Source: Erythrobacter ramosus | GTDB taxonomy: Bacteria; Pseudomonadota; Alphaproteobacteria; Sphingomonadales; Sphingomonadaceae | Assembly (NCBI RefSeq): GCF_009828055.1 | Contig: NZ_WTYB01000002.1 | Span: 186,001-250,000 of the forward strand | Direction: 5' to 3' | DNA length: 64,000 nucleotides | Shown: piece after piece, positions 42,343 through 53,410 of the stretch | Layout: the number at the start of each line of letters is the position of its first letter | How positions within the stretch are numbered: position 1 is the first letter of the stretch | The notes under the pieces: generated by a model | Database searches by the model: none | Seen by the model: the letters and a program-made list of their open reading frames with translations, nothing else | What the model was told of the DNA's origin: nothing | Translations under genes and position numbers: made by a program

Positions 42343-44157
42343 ATGACCGATTCCGATCCCGATCTGCCTGAGGAAACTGACACCGGCCCCACCGCATCGG
42401 AGCTGGAGGCGGCTGGGCAGAATGCCTTGTTCGGTGACCTTACGCCGCCAGCGCCAGCGCCAGCCCCGACCACTCCCGCGCCCGAACCTGTCTCGCCTGC
42501 TCCACCCCCCGCCGTGCCGCCCGTTGCCGCCGGGCAGCCATACCGCGTGTTGGCGCGCAAATACCGCCCGCAGACCTTTTCTGAACTGATCGGACAGGAA
42601 GCGATGGTGCGCACGCTCGCCAATGCGATAGCGCGCGACCGCTTGGCCCATGCCTTCCTGATGACCGGGGTGCGCGGGGTCGGCAAGACTTCGACCGCGC
42701 GGCTGATCGCCAAGGCTTTGAACTGCGTCGGGCCGGACGGGCAGGGCGGTCCGACCATCGACCCTTGCGGAGTGTGCGAGGCCTGCACGGCGATCGCCGA
42801 GGGGCGCCATATCGACGTGATCGAAATGGACGCAGCCTCGAACACCGGCGTCGATGACGTGCGCGAAATCATCGAGCAGGTGCGTTATGCCGCCGTATCG
42901 GCGCGCTACAAGATCTATATCATCGACGAAGTCCACATGCTGTCACGCAACGCTTTCAATGCCTTGCTGAAGACACTTGAGGAACCGCCTCCGCATGTGA
43001 AGTTCCTGTTCGCCACCACCGAAGTCGACAAGCTGCCGGTCACGGTGCTGAGCCGCACGCAGCGGTTCGATCTGCGCCGGATCCCCGCGCCCATGTTGTC
43101 GGAGCACTTCGCCAAGGTGTGCCGGTTGGAGGGTGTCGAGGCCGAAGCCGAGGCGCTCAGCATCATCGCAGCCGCCGCCGAAGGATCGGTGCGAGACGGG
43201 CTTTCGATCCTCGATCAGGCGATTGCTCACGCGGACCTCGATGGCGAGGGCCAAGTCAGCGGTAGCCGGGTGCGCGACATGCTCGGACTGGCGGACAAGA
43301 GCGCGCAGCGCCGCTTGTTGGGCCATATTTTGTCAGGCGACGCCAAAGATTTGCTTGCGGCAGTTGATGCACAATATTCGCTTGGCGTCGAGCCGCTGGC
43401 TTTGATGCGCGCGCTTATGGACCTGACCCACCGCGTCACGCTGGCGCAGGTTTCGGGCGGCGAACCCGATGCGCCTGCCGAAGAGGAGCGCGCCGCGCTC
43501 GCCGATTTCGCGGCACGGCTGGGCGCGGGCGAATTGCACCGTCTGTGGCAATTGCTGCTCAAGGGGCATGACGAAGTTCGCACCGCGCCCGATCCGCTCG
43601 TCTCGCTCCAAATGGCGCTTCTACGCATCCTCCATGCGGCGCAAATGCCTGATCCCGGCAAGCTCGCTCGGCGGATCGAGGAGATTGCGGCAAGCGGGTT
43701 TACCGCCGCTCCCCCTGCCGCTGCTGAGGGTGCCGCGCCCGCAGCGACGCCTGTCGCGTCCTCGCCCGTGCAGGATTGGGCTGCACTAGTCGAAGCGGTC
43801 GATGCCGCGGGCCAGCTGCGCGTTGCTCAGATGATGCGTGACAGGGTGCGGGTGATCGAACTTGCCGCCGAAAGGCTGGTCTACCAGCAGGCCGACAACT
43901 TCCCCGACGATCCCGCGCCCGACATCCGTGAGGCCCTGTTCAAGGTCACCGGCAAGCGCTGGCTGATCGAACGCGGCACAGGCGCCGCGCAGCCCAGCTT
44001 GCGCGAAGTCGCCGAAGCCGACGCGGCTGCCGAAGATGCGCGCATCCGGTCCGACCCGCTGGTCAAGGCCGCGTTCGAGGCCTTTCCCGATGCCGAATTG
44101 ATCACAACCCCCAGCCGCGCGGCCAGTGGCGGCGCTGGCAATCCCCCCTGGAATTGA
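42343..44157 (+). CDS. dnaX: DNA polymerase III subunit gamma/tau
   Basis: A 604-residue clamp-loader ATPase. After a proline-rich extension of about 60 residues come 'YRVLARKYRPQTFSELIGQE', Walker A 'GVRGVGKTSTARLIAKAL', the zinc knuckle Cys in 'NCVGPDG...CGVCEACTAI', Walker B 'IYIIDEVHMLSRNAFNALLK', and sensor 'ATTEVDKLPVTVLSRTQRF'. The C-terminal tau part (about 470-604) is present. I see no slippery A-run in the coding sequence to suggest a programmed frameshift for gamma. It is followed by ybaB after 13 bases. Confidence 0.95.
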   Translation: MTDSDPDLPEETDTGPTASELEAAGQNALFGDLTPPAPAPAPTTPAPEPVSPAPPPAVPPVAAGQPYRVLARKYRPQTFSELIGQEAMVRTLANAIARDRLAHAFLMTGVRGVGKTSTARLIAKALNCVGPDGQGGPTIDPCGVCEACTAIAEGRHIDVIEMDAASNTGVDDVREIIEQVRYAAVSARYKIYIIDEVHMLSRNAFNALLKTLEEPPPHVKFLFATTEVDKLPVTVLSRTQRFDLRRIPAPMLSEHFAKVCRLEGVEAEAEALSIIAAAAEGSVRDGLSILDQAIAHADLDGEGQVSGSRVRDMLGLADKSAQRRLLGHILSGDAKDLLAAVDAQYSLGVEPLALMRALMDLTHRVTLAQVSGGEPDAPAEEERAALADFAARLGAGELHRLWQLLLKGHDEVRTAPDPLVSLQMALLRILHAAQMPDPGKLARRIEEIAASGFTAAPPAAAEGAAPAATPVASSPVQDWAALVEAVDAAGQLRVAQMMRDRVRVIELAAERLVYQQADNFPDDPAPDIREALFKVTGKRWLIERGTGAAQPSLREVAEADAAAEDARIRSDPLVKAAFEAFPDAELITTPSRAASGGAGNPPWN

Positions 44158-44170
44158 GGAGTCCCCCGCA

Positions 44171-44512
44171 ATGAAATCGATGGAAGAGATGATGGCCGCC
44201 GCCCAGCAGGCCGCCGAGACCATTCAGAAGCAAATGAACGAGATGCAGGTAAAGCTGGACTCGATTGAGGTCGAAGGCACGGCAGGCGGTGGCCTCGTGA
44301 AGGTTCGTGCCAGCGCCAAGGGCCGCATTCTCGGCGTCAGCATCGACGACAGCCTGATGGTGCCGGACGACAAGCAGATCCTCGAAGACCTCGTCACCGC
44401 TGCCTTCAATGACGCGCGTGACCGGGCCGACCGGGTGTCAGACCAGCAGATGCGCGAAATGCAGGGTTCGATGGGTCTGCCGCCGGGGTTCAACCTGCCC
44501 GGCTTGGGGTGA
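44171..44512 (+). CDS. YbaB/EbfC nucleoid-associated protein
   Basis: A 113-residue DNA-binding protein of the YbaB/EbfC family. Helical N-terminus ('MKSMEEMMAAAQQAAETIQKQ'), conserved 'VEGTAGGGLVKVRASAKGRI' and 'SDQQMREMQGSMGLPPGF'. In many bacteria it sits between dnaX and recR; recR is not next here. Start is ATG 44171, 13 bases after the dnaX stop; the longer frame inside dnaX is not used. Confidence 0.93.
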   Translation: MKSMEEMMAAAQQAAETIQKQMNEMQVKLDSIEVEGTAGGGLVKVRASAKGRILGVSIDDSLMVPDDKQILEDLVTAAFNDARDRADRVSDQQMREMQGSMGLPPGFNLPGLG

Positions 44513-44515
44513 GGG

Positions 44516-44887
44516 ATGTTCCGGCGCGACTTCGCGATGAAGATTAGCCTGGCGCATTTCGCGGGGCTGATCGGATTGGCGATCGCAGCGACGGTGATGA
44601 GCGCAGATCCGAATGCTGATGAAGCTATCGGCGTGTTTGTCATCGGGCTGTTTATGTCGGCCTTCCTTTTTTTGCCGATCCTTGCCGTGACGCTGGTGTT
44701 TGTAGGTGACGTGCTGCGACACCGCCTCGCCTTTGTCCTGCTTGGACCGGTGGCGGTTACGCTCCTGGTTTCCGCGGTGCTGGGTCTCGACGCGGGCAAG
44801 GTCATCGCGCTTCAGACGGCGCTGTCCTCACTTGTGCTGTACCTGCTGATCCGGGATTATGAAGTTCCGGATTGCGAGGCTGCATGA
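44516..44887 (+). CDS. Small integral membrane protein, unknown function
   Basis: A 123-residue protein with about four hydrophobic helices (approximately 10-30, 40-65, 70-92, 95-110): 'FAGLIGLAIAATVMSA', 'AIGVFVIGLFMSAFLFLPIL', 'LLGPVAVTLLVSAVLGL', 'TALSSLVLYLLI'. No motif is recognised. It starts 3 bases after ybaB, and its stop overlaps the start of the DUF1905 gene (ATGA), so the three genes are one transcription unit. Confidence 0.65.
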   Translation: MFRRDFAMKISLAHFAGLIGLAIAATVMSADPNADEAIGVFVIGLFMSAFLFLPILAVTLVFVGDVLRHRLAFVLLGPVAVTLLVSAVLGLDAGKVIALQTALSSLVLYLLIRDYEVPDCEAA

Positions 44888-45201
44888 TTGGGGACGACAT
44901 CCTCGCCCGGATCGCCTTCTCCGGCGCCATCGTCGAATGGCGCGGCCCGGCGCCGTTCCTGTTCGTGCCGGTGCCTGACGAGCACGTTGCCGAACTGCGC
45001 TATGCCGCGCGCGAGGCGAGCTATGGCTGGGGTTGTATCCCCGCCACCGCGCGGATTGGCGATACCGACTTCACCACCTCGTTGTTTCCGCGCGGTGCAA
45101 CCTATTTTCTGCCCGTGAAGGTCGCTGTGCAGCGCGCCGAAGGGGTGGGCCTGGGCGACCGGGTCACAGCCACCATCGCCATCCGCCAGCGTGGATCCTA
45201 A
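44884..45201 (+). CDS. DUF1905 domain protein
   Basis: A 105-residue protein of the DUF1905 family, a small beta-barrel: 'FSGAIVEWRGPAPFLFVPVP', 'YGWGCIPATARIGDTDFTTSLFPRGATYFLPVKVAV' in parts (IPATARIGDTDF, SLFPRGATYFLPVK), and 'GLGDRVTATIAI'. Its function is not established. It overlaps the previous gene by 4 bases, and its stop overlaps the stop of the convergent gene (CTAA, 45198-45201). Confidence 0.82.
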   Translation: MIGDDILARIAFSGAIVEWRGPAPFLFVPVPDEHVAELRYAAREASYGWGCIPATARIGDTDFTTSLFPRGATYFLPVKVAVQRAEGVGLGDRVTATIAIRQRGS

Positions 45202-45662
45202 ACGATCCGACGACCAAAGCCGGGCTGCGCCGGGGCTTGAGCCTTGGCTGGTCGTGCAGCGGATGGTGGTGCAGCAGGCCGGCGGGCTGGCAGCGGCGGG
45301 GTATGCTTGGGCGGGGCCGGGGCTGCGTCCTGCCGACTTTCGAGATAGCGCGCGAATACGGCATCAGCATCAAAATCGCTGTCGCTTGTCACCTCGCCTT
45401 GGTCGCTGGCCAGACGGCGGGCGCGGGGCGGGTCAGGGGGCTGTTGGCCCTGCCGCCGGTCGAAAGCCCCCGACCACACCGCAGCAACCCCGCTGCGCAA
45501 ACCGCGGTAAACGCAGTATTGTCCCGCCGTCAAAACCAGCAGCGCTGGGATATAAAGCGGCAGGCGTTCGGATGCCTGGGCTGACAGATCGCCCATGCCC
45601 TCAATCAGCTTGGCCAGCCATGACAAGGCCAGACCAGCGGCAATCCAAGCAATCGGTTTCAT
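45198..45662 (-). CDS. Membrane protein with proline-rich tail, unknown function
   Basis: A 154-residue protein with two hydrophobic helices (about 4-22, 'IAWIAAGLALSWLAKLIEG'; about 34-52, 'PLYIPALLVLTAGQYCVY') and a long cytoplasmic tail that is acidic ('VTSDSDFDADAVFARYLE') then Pro/Ala/Arg-rich. I do not recognise a family. ATG at 45662 follows AGAGGCAGGCG; a longer frame upstream overlaps the lon promoter and is rejected. Divergent from lon. Confidence 0.6.
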   Translation of the reverse strand: MKPIAWIAAGLALSWLAKLIEGMGDLSAQASERLPLYIPALLVLTAGQYCVYRGLRSGVAAVWSGAFDRRQGQQPPDPPRARRLASDQGEVTSDSDFDADAVFARYLESRQDAAPAPPKHTPPLPARRPAAPPSAARPAKAQAPAQPGFGRRIV

Positions 45663-45820
45663 CGCCTGCCTCTTTCGCTCTGGCGGGCAAGATAGCGGCA
45701 GGCGGTTAACGCCATCCTTCATGTTCCACAGCTCTTGCGCAAAAGGGATTGCGGCCCGCCTGACCGCTACCCATATTCGACCGGAAGGCAGGTCCAAACG
45801 GCCGCCGCGGAAATAGACAA

Positions 45821-48229
<2,409 letters not shown>

Positions 48230-48307
48230 GCCGCTAGAACGTCCGCACTTGCCGCGATTCGCGGCAGGGTCGCAACGTTCCGGAGACGGTATTCATCAGG
48301 CTAACGA

Positions 48308-48329
48308 GCGCCCAACCTATGTTGGGCGC
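48308..48329. other. Perfect 9-bp hairpin between lon and the HU gene
   Basis: GCGCCCAAC-CTAT-GTTGGGCGC. A second hairpin TGCCGCG-ATT-CGCGGCA lies at 48250-48266, soon after the lon stop. Neither has a clear T run. They may end lon transcripts or lie in the HU leader. Confidence 0.45.
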
Positions 48330-48472
48330 ATAAACTGCTTTGGCTTTTTGTCTGGCGGGGGCGATCGGGCTATTTGCCTTTGACAGCCTATCAAAAAACG
48401 TCTCAGTCTCGCCGTTTCGTATGTGCGCGATTCACACCGATAATCGATATCCAGCAGCTAGGGGGTTCCCAT

Positions 48473-48745
48473 ATGAACAAGAACGACCTGATCAGCGAAG
48501 TTGCCAACGCGAGCGGTCTGTCCAAGAGCGATGCCTCAAACGCGGTCGAAAGCGTCTTCGATGCGATTACCAAGGCGCTTTCGGGCGGGGACGAAGTGCG
48601 ACTGGTGGGCTTCGGCACCTTTTCGGTCGCCAAGCGCAAGGCGTCGACCGGGCGCAACCCGCGCACCGGTGAACCGATGAAGATCAAGGCCTCCAATCAG
48701 CCCAAATTCAAGGCGGGCAAGGGGCTGAAGGACGCCGTCAACTGA
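48473..48745 (+). CDS. HU family DNA-binding protein
   Basis: A 90-residue nucleoid protein of the HU/IHF fold. 'MNKNDLISEVANASGLSKSDA', 'VESVFDAITKALSGGDEVRLVGFGTFSV' in parts, the DNA-contact arm 'RKASTGRNPRTGEPM' with the intercalating Pro, and 'KFKAGKGLKDAVN'. The context after lon corresponds to hupB. A rho-independent terminator follows (48790-48820). Confidence 0.95.
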   Translation: MNKNDLISEVANASGLSKSDASNAVESVFDAITKALSGGDEVRLVGFGTFSVAKRKASTGRNPRTGEPMKIKASNQPKFKAGKGLKDAVN

Positions 48746-48789
48746 CCAGCGGCCAGCCCGACTGATCATCTTTCAAGGGCAAGAAAAAT

Positions 48790-48820
48790 CCCCGTCAGCC
48801 TCGCGGCTGGCGGGGTTTCT
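48790..48820 (+). terminator. Intrinsic terminator of the HU gene
   Basis: CCCCGTCAGCC-TCGC-GGCTGGCGGGG (48790-48815, one G-T pair) followed by TTTCTCTTT. The stem is long and GC-rich, 45 bases after the stop. Confidence 0.9.
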
Positions 48821-48838
48821 CTTTGCCGTTCGCACCGA

Positions 48839-49741
48839 TCAGGGAGCGGCGGCAATCAGTGCGGTCGGGGCCTGCGCGGTGCGCGGGTTGATACGCCAGA
48901 TCAGCGCTTCGCCGCCGGTCTGAGCGACAGGGCCTTCGTCGGTGTTGTTGGCGAGAATCCGCATTCCGGCCGCGGCGCGGACCGTGAAGGTGCCGTCCAT
49001 CACCGGCACACCGGGCATGGCCGCCGGATTCTGCCCGGCTTCACGCGACTGCTCGGCAGCGCCCATTGCGGCCAGCCCAGCGAAGGAGCCTGCGCCCAGA
49101 ACCGTGCCGAGCCCGCCGCTATCCGTGCTCTGCGCGGCAAAGCCCGGTGCATTGATCCGCACCTGACTGCCCTTGCGCAGGAACACCTGCACGAAGGGGT
49201 TGGTCTGCGGGAAGCCTTCGATCATCGGGAAGGTGAAATCGTGGCCCATCGTGCCAGAGACGCGGTAGCTGATGTCGAACACGCCGTCGCCCTTGTGAAC
49301 CACGCGATCCCAGCCCTTCTGGCGTTGGAGCAACCGGACCAGTTCCTCGGCGGCCTTGGGGTCGGACGGGTCGATCCCGCCCATCAAGGCGGCCATCTGC
49401 TGGGCCTGCTTCTTGGCCTGTTCCACCCGTTCGGCCGCGCCCGCTTCCCACTCTTCGCGCTGGATTGCCTCTTCTTCGGCTGTGCAATCCCGGCTCTCGA
49501 AGGTCTCGTCGTCGTAGCAATTGGGCGTGAAAGCCTCGGGATTGGCCGCGTCCATCTGCGCCAGCTTCGAAAGGCCGAGGAAGAAGATTTCGCCTTCATA
49601 GCTGAAGGTGAAGCTGTCCGGCCCGGTGATCGCGAGTTCCGACGTGAACTTGCCCGGTGTCATAAAGCAGCCGCTCAGCGCCAGCGCAGCGCCTGTCAGC
49701 ACAGCAGCGGCGCGCAGGCGGATGGTCGAAAACATGGTCAT
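48839..49741 (-). CDS. Secreted lipoprotein, unknown function
   Basis: A 300-residue lipoprotein. Lipobox 'LALSGC' (Cys near residue 25) after a hydrophobic start. An acidic coiled-coil region ('AEEEAIQREEWEAGAAERVEQ', about 85-115) and 'YRVSGTMGHDFTFPMIEGFPQ' (about 165-185) are visible; the C-terminal part looks beta-rich ('GTFTVRAAAGMRILANNTDEG'). I do not recognise a family. ATG at 49741 follows AGGGAGGGAATTGCC. It lies on the strand opposite HU and is followed, in the same direction, after rlmB. Confidence 0.65.
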   Translation of the reverse strand: MTMFSTIRLRAAAVLTGAALALSGCFMTPGKFTSELAITGPDSFTFSYEGEIFFLGLSKLAQMDAANPEAFTPNCYDDETFESRDCTAEEEAIQREEWEAGAAERVEQAKKQAQQMAALMGGIDPSDPKAAEELVRLLQRQKGWDRVVHKGDGVFDISYRVSGTMGHDFTFPMIEGFPQTNPFVQVFLRKGSQVRINAPGFAAQSTDSGGLGTVLGAGSFAGLAAMGAAEQSREAGQNPAAMPGVPVMDGTFTVRAAAGMRILANNTDEGPVAQTGGEALIWRINPRTAQAPTALIAAAP

Positions 49742-49766
49742 GGCAATTCCCTCCCTGACCCTGCTT

Positions 49767-50558
49767 CTAGCTGCGCGTTGCAACCGCATAAAGCGCAATC
49801 GCCGCCGCGTTCGAGACATTGAGGCTTTCGATGGCCGAGGTGATCGGCAGCTTCGCCAGCACGTCGCAATGAGCGGCGATGTTCTGGCGCAGTCCTTCGC
49901 CTTCCGCGCCGAGCACGATCGCCAGCGGCCCGGTGGGCATGACATCGGCGAGCACCGCCTCGGCTTCCCCCGCCAGCCCGATGCGCCAATACCCGGCCTC
50001 GGCCAGCTCTTCCAAGGCGCGGGCGAGGTTCACCACGCGGACCCATGGCACGGTCTCAAGCGCGCCCGAGGCGGCCTTGGCCAGCACGCCGCCTTCAGAA
50101 GGTGCATGGCGGTCCTGCGTCACGATCGCCGCCGCCCCGAAAGCCGCCGCCGAGCGCAGGATCGCGCCGACATTATGCGGATCGGTCACCTGATCGAGCA
50201 CCACGATCGGCCGGGCCGCTTCGCCGTCTGCCACCTCGTCGAGGAACACGTCTTCCAGCGCGGCGCATTCCAGCACCAGCCCTTGATGCGGCGCGTCCTT
50301 CGCGACCAGGCGGGCGAGATCGGCCGCTTGGGCATGTTCGACCGGGAAACCTGCGGGCAAGTCGCCGTCGAGGCTCTCGAGCCCTTCCGGCGTGGCCCAC
50401 AGCTTGCGGTGCTGGCGATCGGGGTTCTTAAGCGCGGCCTCGACCGCATGGCGGCCCCATAGGCGCACCTGCCCCGCGCTGCCACGACCCGAGCCGCGCC
50501 CGCCCTTCATGCGCCCCGCACGGCCCCGCAGGGCGCGCTTCTTTTCACCTTTGATCAT
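49767..50558 (-). CDS. rlmB: TrmH-family 23S rRNA 2'-O-methyltransferase (RlmB-like)
   Basis: A 263-residue SPOUT methyltransferase. After a basic 30-residue N-terminus come the substrate-binding domain ('VRLWGRHAVEAALKNPDRQ') and the SpoU domain: 'LDQVTDPHNVGAILRSAAAFG' (motif 1), 'LAIVLGAEGEGLRQNI' (motif 2) and 'ITSAIESLNVSNAAAIALY' (motif 3, the knot). By similarity it methylates G2251 of 23S rRNA; the exact nucleotide is inferred. Start at ATG 50558 after GGGAAACAAC. A tRNA-Tyr gene is divergent from it. Confidence 0.88.
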   Translation of the reverse strand: MIKGEKKRALRGRAGRMKGGRGSGRGSAGQVRLWGRHAVEAALKNPDRQHRKLWATPEGLESLDGDLPAGFPVEHAQAADLARLVAKDAPHQGLVLECAALEDVFLDEVADGEAARPIVVLDQVTDPHNVGAILRSAAAFGAAAIVTQDRHAPSEGGVLAKAASGALETVPWVRVVNLARALEELAEAGYWRIGLAGEAEAVLADVMPTGPLAIVLGAEGEGLRQNIAAHCDVLAKLPITSAIESLNVSNAAAIALYAVATRS

Positions 50559-50729
50559 GTTGTTTCCCGCCTGAGGCTTTTCAAAGGCACCCCCTGCCAG
50601 CAGGGGCATTGACAGGCAAGCAGTGCTTCGCCAAAGGGGCGCCTCTCGGCGGCGGGCCCGGCAACGGACTCGCGCAATTTCAGAGCGTGACACGCTCAGG
50701 ATCGCCCCCCTCATGGTAGGGGACTGTGT

Positions 50730-50815
50730 GGACAGGTGGCCGAGTGGTTAAAGGCAGCAGACTGTAAATCTGCCCGCGCAAGCGTACGCTGGTTCGAATC
50801 CAGCCCTGTCCACCA
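50730..50815 (+). tRNA. tRNA-Tyr (anticodon GTA)
   Basis: 86-base class II tRNA: acceptor GGACAGG/CCTGTCC, anticodon loop CTGTAAA, long variable arm (CCCGCGCAAGCGTACG region), T loop TTCGAAT and encoded CCA at 50813-50815. The variable arm and GTA anticodon fit tyrosine. Confidence 0.95.
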
Positions 50816-51003
50816 CTTTCCTTCCATTGTTTCACGTGAAGCACTTCATGGCAGGCGTCTGGGGTGTGTCTCAAGGCGGTCTACCCCCTATCTGGACACA
50901 GCTGTCTCCCAAAATGAGGCCGTCGCCCGCTCGCCCCGCCGATGGCTCGACAGGCCGCGACCCTTGAGCGGGCGACGCCAGTTGCGACCTTGTTCACCTG
51001 CGC

Positions 51004-53385
51004 TCAGGCGGCGAGCATTTCTGGTTGTTGATCGGCCCAGGCAAGCCCCGGCAGATAGCGCGCATCGATCTTGCCATCCTTCAGGGCGAAGAGGTGCAGC
51101 CAGCCATTATCGAACAGCGCCCGGACGCTCGCGTGCTTTTCGAGGATCTTTATCATTTCCTCGCGCGGGGCCTCGATCATGACCGAGAGGCGTAGGGGCT
51201 CGTGCGCGAGGCGCTCGCCGTCATGCACCGCCTGCCACGGGAGGCCGGCGCGCAAGCGGCCGCCATTGCCTTCGATCACGCCGATGCCGCCGACGACATT
51301 GTGGATCAGCTTGTTGCCGCCGCCGAACATTTCGGGTGCGACGCTGGAGCCGTAATACTGGAGGCTGATCCAGCTCGCCACCACGACCGGGGCGGTGATG
51401 ATCAGTTCCAGCGTGCCAAAGCCTGCGTCTGCCTGCCAGTCGTAGGAATGCAGGAACGCCCGCCCGCCAAGGTCGCGGCCAGCGGTTGCCTCGCGCGGGG
51501 CGGCGATGAAGGCAGCGCATCCGGCAAGGCCCCATTCCGGGCGGATTTCGGCCCAGTTCTGAGCGCGGGCGGCGATGGTGTTCCAGCGCGCACCGGGCAG
51601 CCGCACCGCACGCTCGGCACGCGCAACCTTAGCAGCCTGCGCCAGCCACTTGCGCACCGTGGCAAGATCGCCGCTGCGCGCGGCGGGAAGGCCATCTTCG
51701 TAGATCGTGATGTCGTCGGTGGTGGTGTCGTGCAGGCCGGCCACGAACAACGTATCCGCCGGAACATCCACGCCCCGTTCGGCCAACCCGGCGCGGGTTT
51801 CGGGATCGTTGAGCAGAATTGCGAGCAGCCGCGCCGAGACTTCGCCAGTGTACCCGCCGCAGGCCCCGCAGTGGTAGGCACTTTCATGCGGGTTGTTGGT
51901 GGTGTTGCCACCGTGGCCGAGCAGCAGCACGACCGCTCCGTGGCCTTGCGTCAGGCTCATCGCCTTGAGCACCGCCGCGCCGGTATCGGCCTTGGCTGCG
52001 GCGCTCATGCCGCCGATCACTTCGGGGGCAGGCTCCGCTTTCGCCGTGCCGCCGAGGCCGAGCGCCGACTTGACCAGCTTCACCGCATAGACCGGCCCCA
52101 TCGCCTCGACAAAAGCGAAGGAGGACACCGCCGCCTGCCGGAACCGGCCCCAGGCGCGCTGGCTGCGGGCGTTGATGCGGGCGGCCTGATCCTTGGCCGG
52201 ATCGCCCGCGCTGGTGGTGCTGACCGCCGGGTTGAGCAGCACCGGCAGTCGCGCTTCGAGAATGTCCGAACCATGCGCGTGATGCGCCAGAGGTAGGCCG
52301 AAAAAGCCTGCAAAACCGATGGTTGCAATGGAATGGTCGACAGATTCGAGCGCGCGGCGGAAGACTTCTGAGCGCACGTCGATGCAGAAAGCGGCTTGCA
52401 GGAAGGGCCGCTCGCCTTGCGGGACAGCACCGTCAAGCGCGGCGGCGAGGCGGCGTTGGTGCCCGCGATCGGCGGCGTCTTGCAGGATCGCCAGCGCCAC
52501 CTCCTCAGCGGTCGCGGTGATCGGCATAGCATGAGCCGCGACGGTTGCCGCCCAGCGGTCGGCGATCTGGGGTGTGCGCAGCAGCAACGCCTCGTCCCAG
52601 ATCAGGCGGATCGCGAGCAGGTCCATCAGCGTGCGGTCGGTATCGCCAACCAGTTCGGCTTGCCATAGCAGCCAGCGCGCGTGCTGCGCCCAGCCGCCAA
52701 GGCTCATGGCGAGGCGGTGGAAGGAGGTCGGTGCTGCGGCGTCAGACAGGCCGAGGGTTTCGGCTGCGGAGAGGATCGCGCGTTCGGTGGTGTCCGGCGC
52801 GCAGGCGACATGGGCGCAGAAGCCTTCGAGGCCGGCGATTTCCGGCGTGAGGTCATGGAGCGCCCAGCCGCGCCAAGCGGTGAAGGCCTCGGCACCTGGA
52901 GCGGGCGACCACAGAGCTTGGCCGCGGTCGAAGTGGCCTGCGGCCCACAGGCCGATGCACTTGTCGATCAGGGCGGGCCAATCGATCCCAGTCGCCTCGG
53001 CAGCAAGATCGGCAACGGTCGGCAAAGCGCGGGGGGCAGGGCCATCACTCAGCGTTTCGGCCACTTCGCGCAGGGCGGTGACAGTCGCAGGCTTCAAGGG
53101 CGAGGGCGAGGCGGCGAGCGCTTCGGCGAGGTCATCGGCGCGGATCCGGCCATCCATGATGGCGGCGACATATTCGGCGCCGGTACGAGTGACGCGGACT
53201 CCGGCGACGCGTGCAAGGCGCGCGGCGGTGCTGGCGAGGTCTTGTCCGGTTTGGCCGAGGAAGGGGTTCACCGCAACGGTCGCATCCAGCGGGAAGGCGG
53301 GCGGAATGGCGCGGCCGGCAGCCTCGGCGGCTTCGAGCACCGCCGAGAAGCGGGCCGGGGCGATGTCAGCGTGGTTCATCAGCAT
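51004..53385 (-). CDS. dabA: DabA inorganic carbon uptake subunit (DUF2309)
   Basis: A 793-residue protein of the UPF0753/DUF2309 family, identified as DabA of the DAB-type CO2/bicarbonate uptake complex. The predicted zinc ligands match the carbonic-anhydrase-like set: Cys and Asp in 'FCIDVRSE' (about 333 and 335) and His and Cys in 'LLLGHGGNTTNNP...HCGACGG', spaced 15 residues apart as in the known protein. It probably hydrates CO2 to bicarbonate at the cytoplasmic side of the membrane partner DabB. Start at ATG 53385 after GGAGACAATGCC. dabB is upstream with 25 bases between. Confidence 0.9.
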   Translation of the reverse strand: MLMNHADIAPARFSAVLEAAEAAGRAIPPAFPLDATVAVNPFLGQTGQDLASTAARLARVAGVRVTRTGAEYVAAIMDGRIRADDLAEALAASPSPLKPATVTALREVAETLSDGPAPRALPTVADLAAEATGIDWPALIDKCIGLWAAGHFDRGQALWSPAPGAEAFTAWRGWALHDLTPEIAGLEGFCAHVACAPDTTERAILSAAETLGLSDAAAPTSFHRLAMSLGGWAQHARWLLWQAELVGDTDRTLMDLLAIRLIWDEALLLRTPQIADRWAATVAAHAMPITATAEEVALAILQDAADRGHQRRLAAALDGAVPQGERPFLQAAFCIDVRSEVFRRALESVDHSIATIGFAGFFGLPLAHHAHGSDILEARLPVLLNPAVSTTSAGDPAKDQAARINARSQRAWGRFRQAAVSSFAFVEAMGPVYAVKLVKSALGLGGTAKAEPAPEVIGGMSAAAKADTGAAVLKAMSLTQGHGAVVLLLGHGGNTTNNPHESAYHCGACGGYTGEVSARLLAILLNDPETRAGLAERGVDVPADTLFVAGLHDTTTDDITIYEDGLPAARSGDLATVRKWLAQAAKVARAERAVRLPGARWNTIAARAQNWAEIRPEWGLAGCAAFIAAPREATAGRDLGGRAFLHSYDWQADAGFGTLELIITAPVVVASWISLQYYGSSVAPEMFGGGNKLIHNVVGGIGVIEGNGGRLRAGLPWQAVHDGERLAHEPLRLSVMIEAPREEMIKILEKHASVRALFDNGWLHLFALKDGKIDARYLPGLAWADQQPEMLAA

Positions 53386-53410
53386 GGCATTGTCTCCGTT
53401 GGTGCGTTCG

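Noticed and set aside
42343..44157. Programmed frameshift in dnaX
   Set aside because: No A-rich slippery heptamer with a following stem-loop is visible; a full-length frame of 604 residues exists without one.
50559..50729. Promoter or hairpin before tRNA-Tyr
   Set aside because: A TTGACA is present near 50609 but no fitting -10 element at normal spacing; the short CCCCTG/CAGGGG hairpin is of unclear role.
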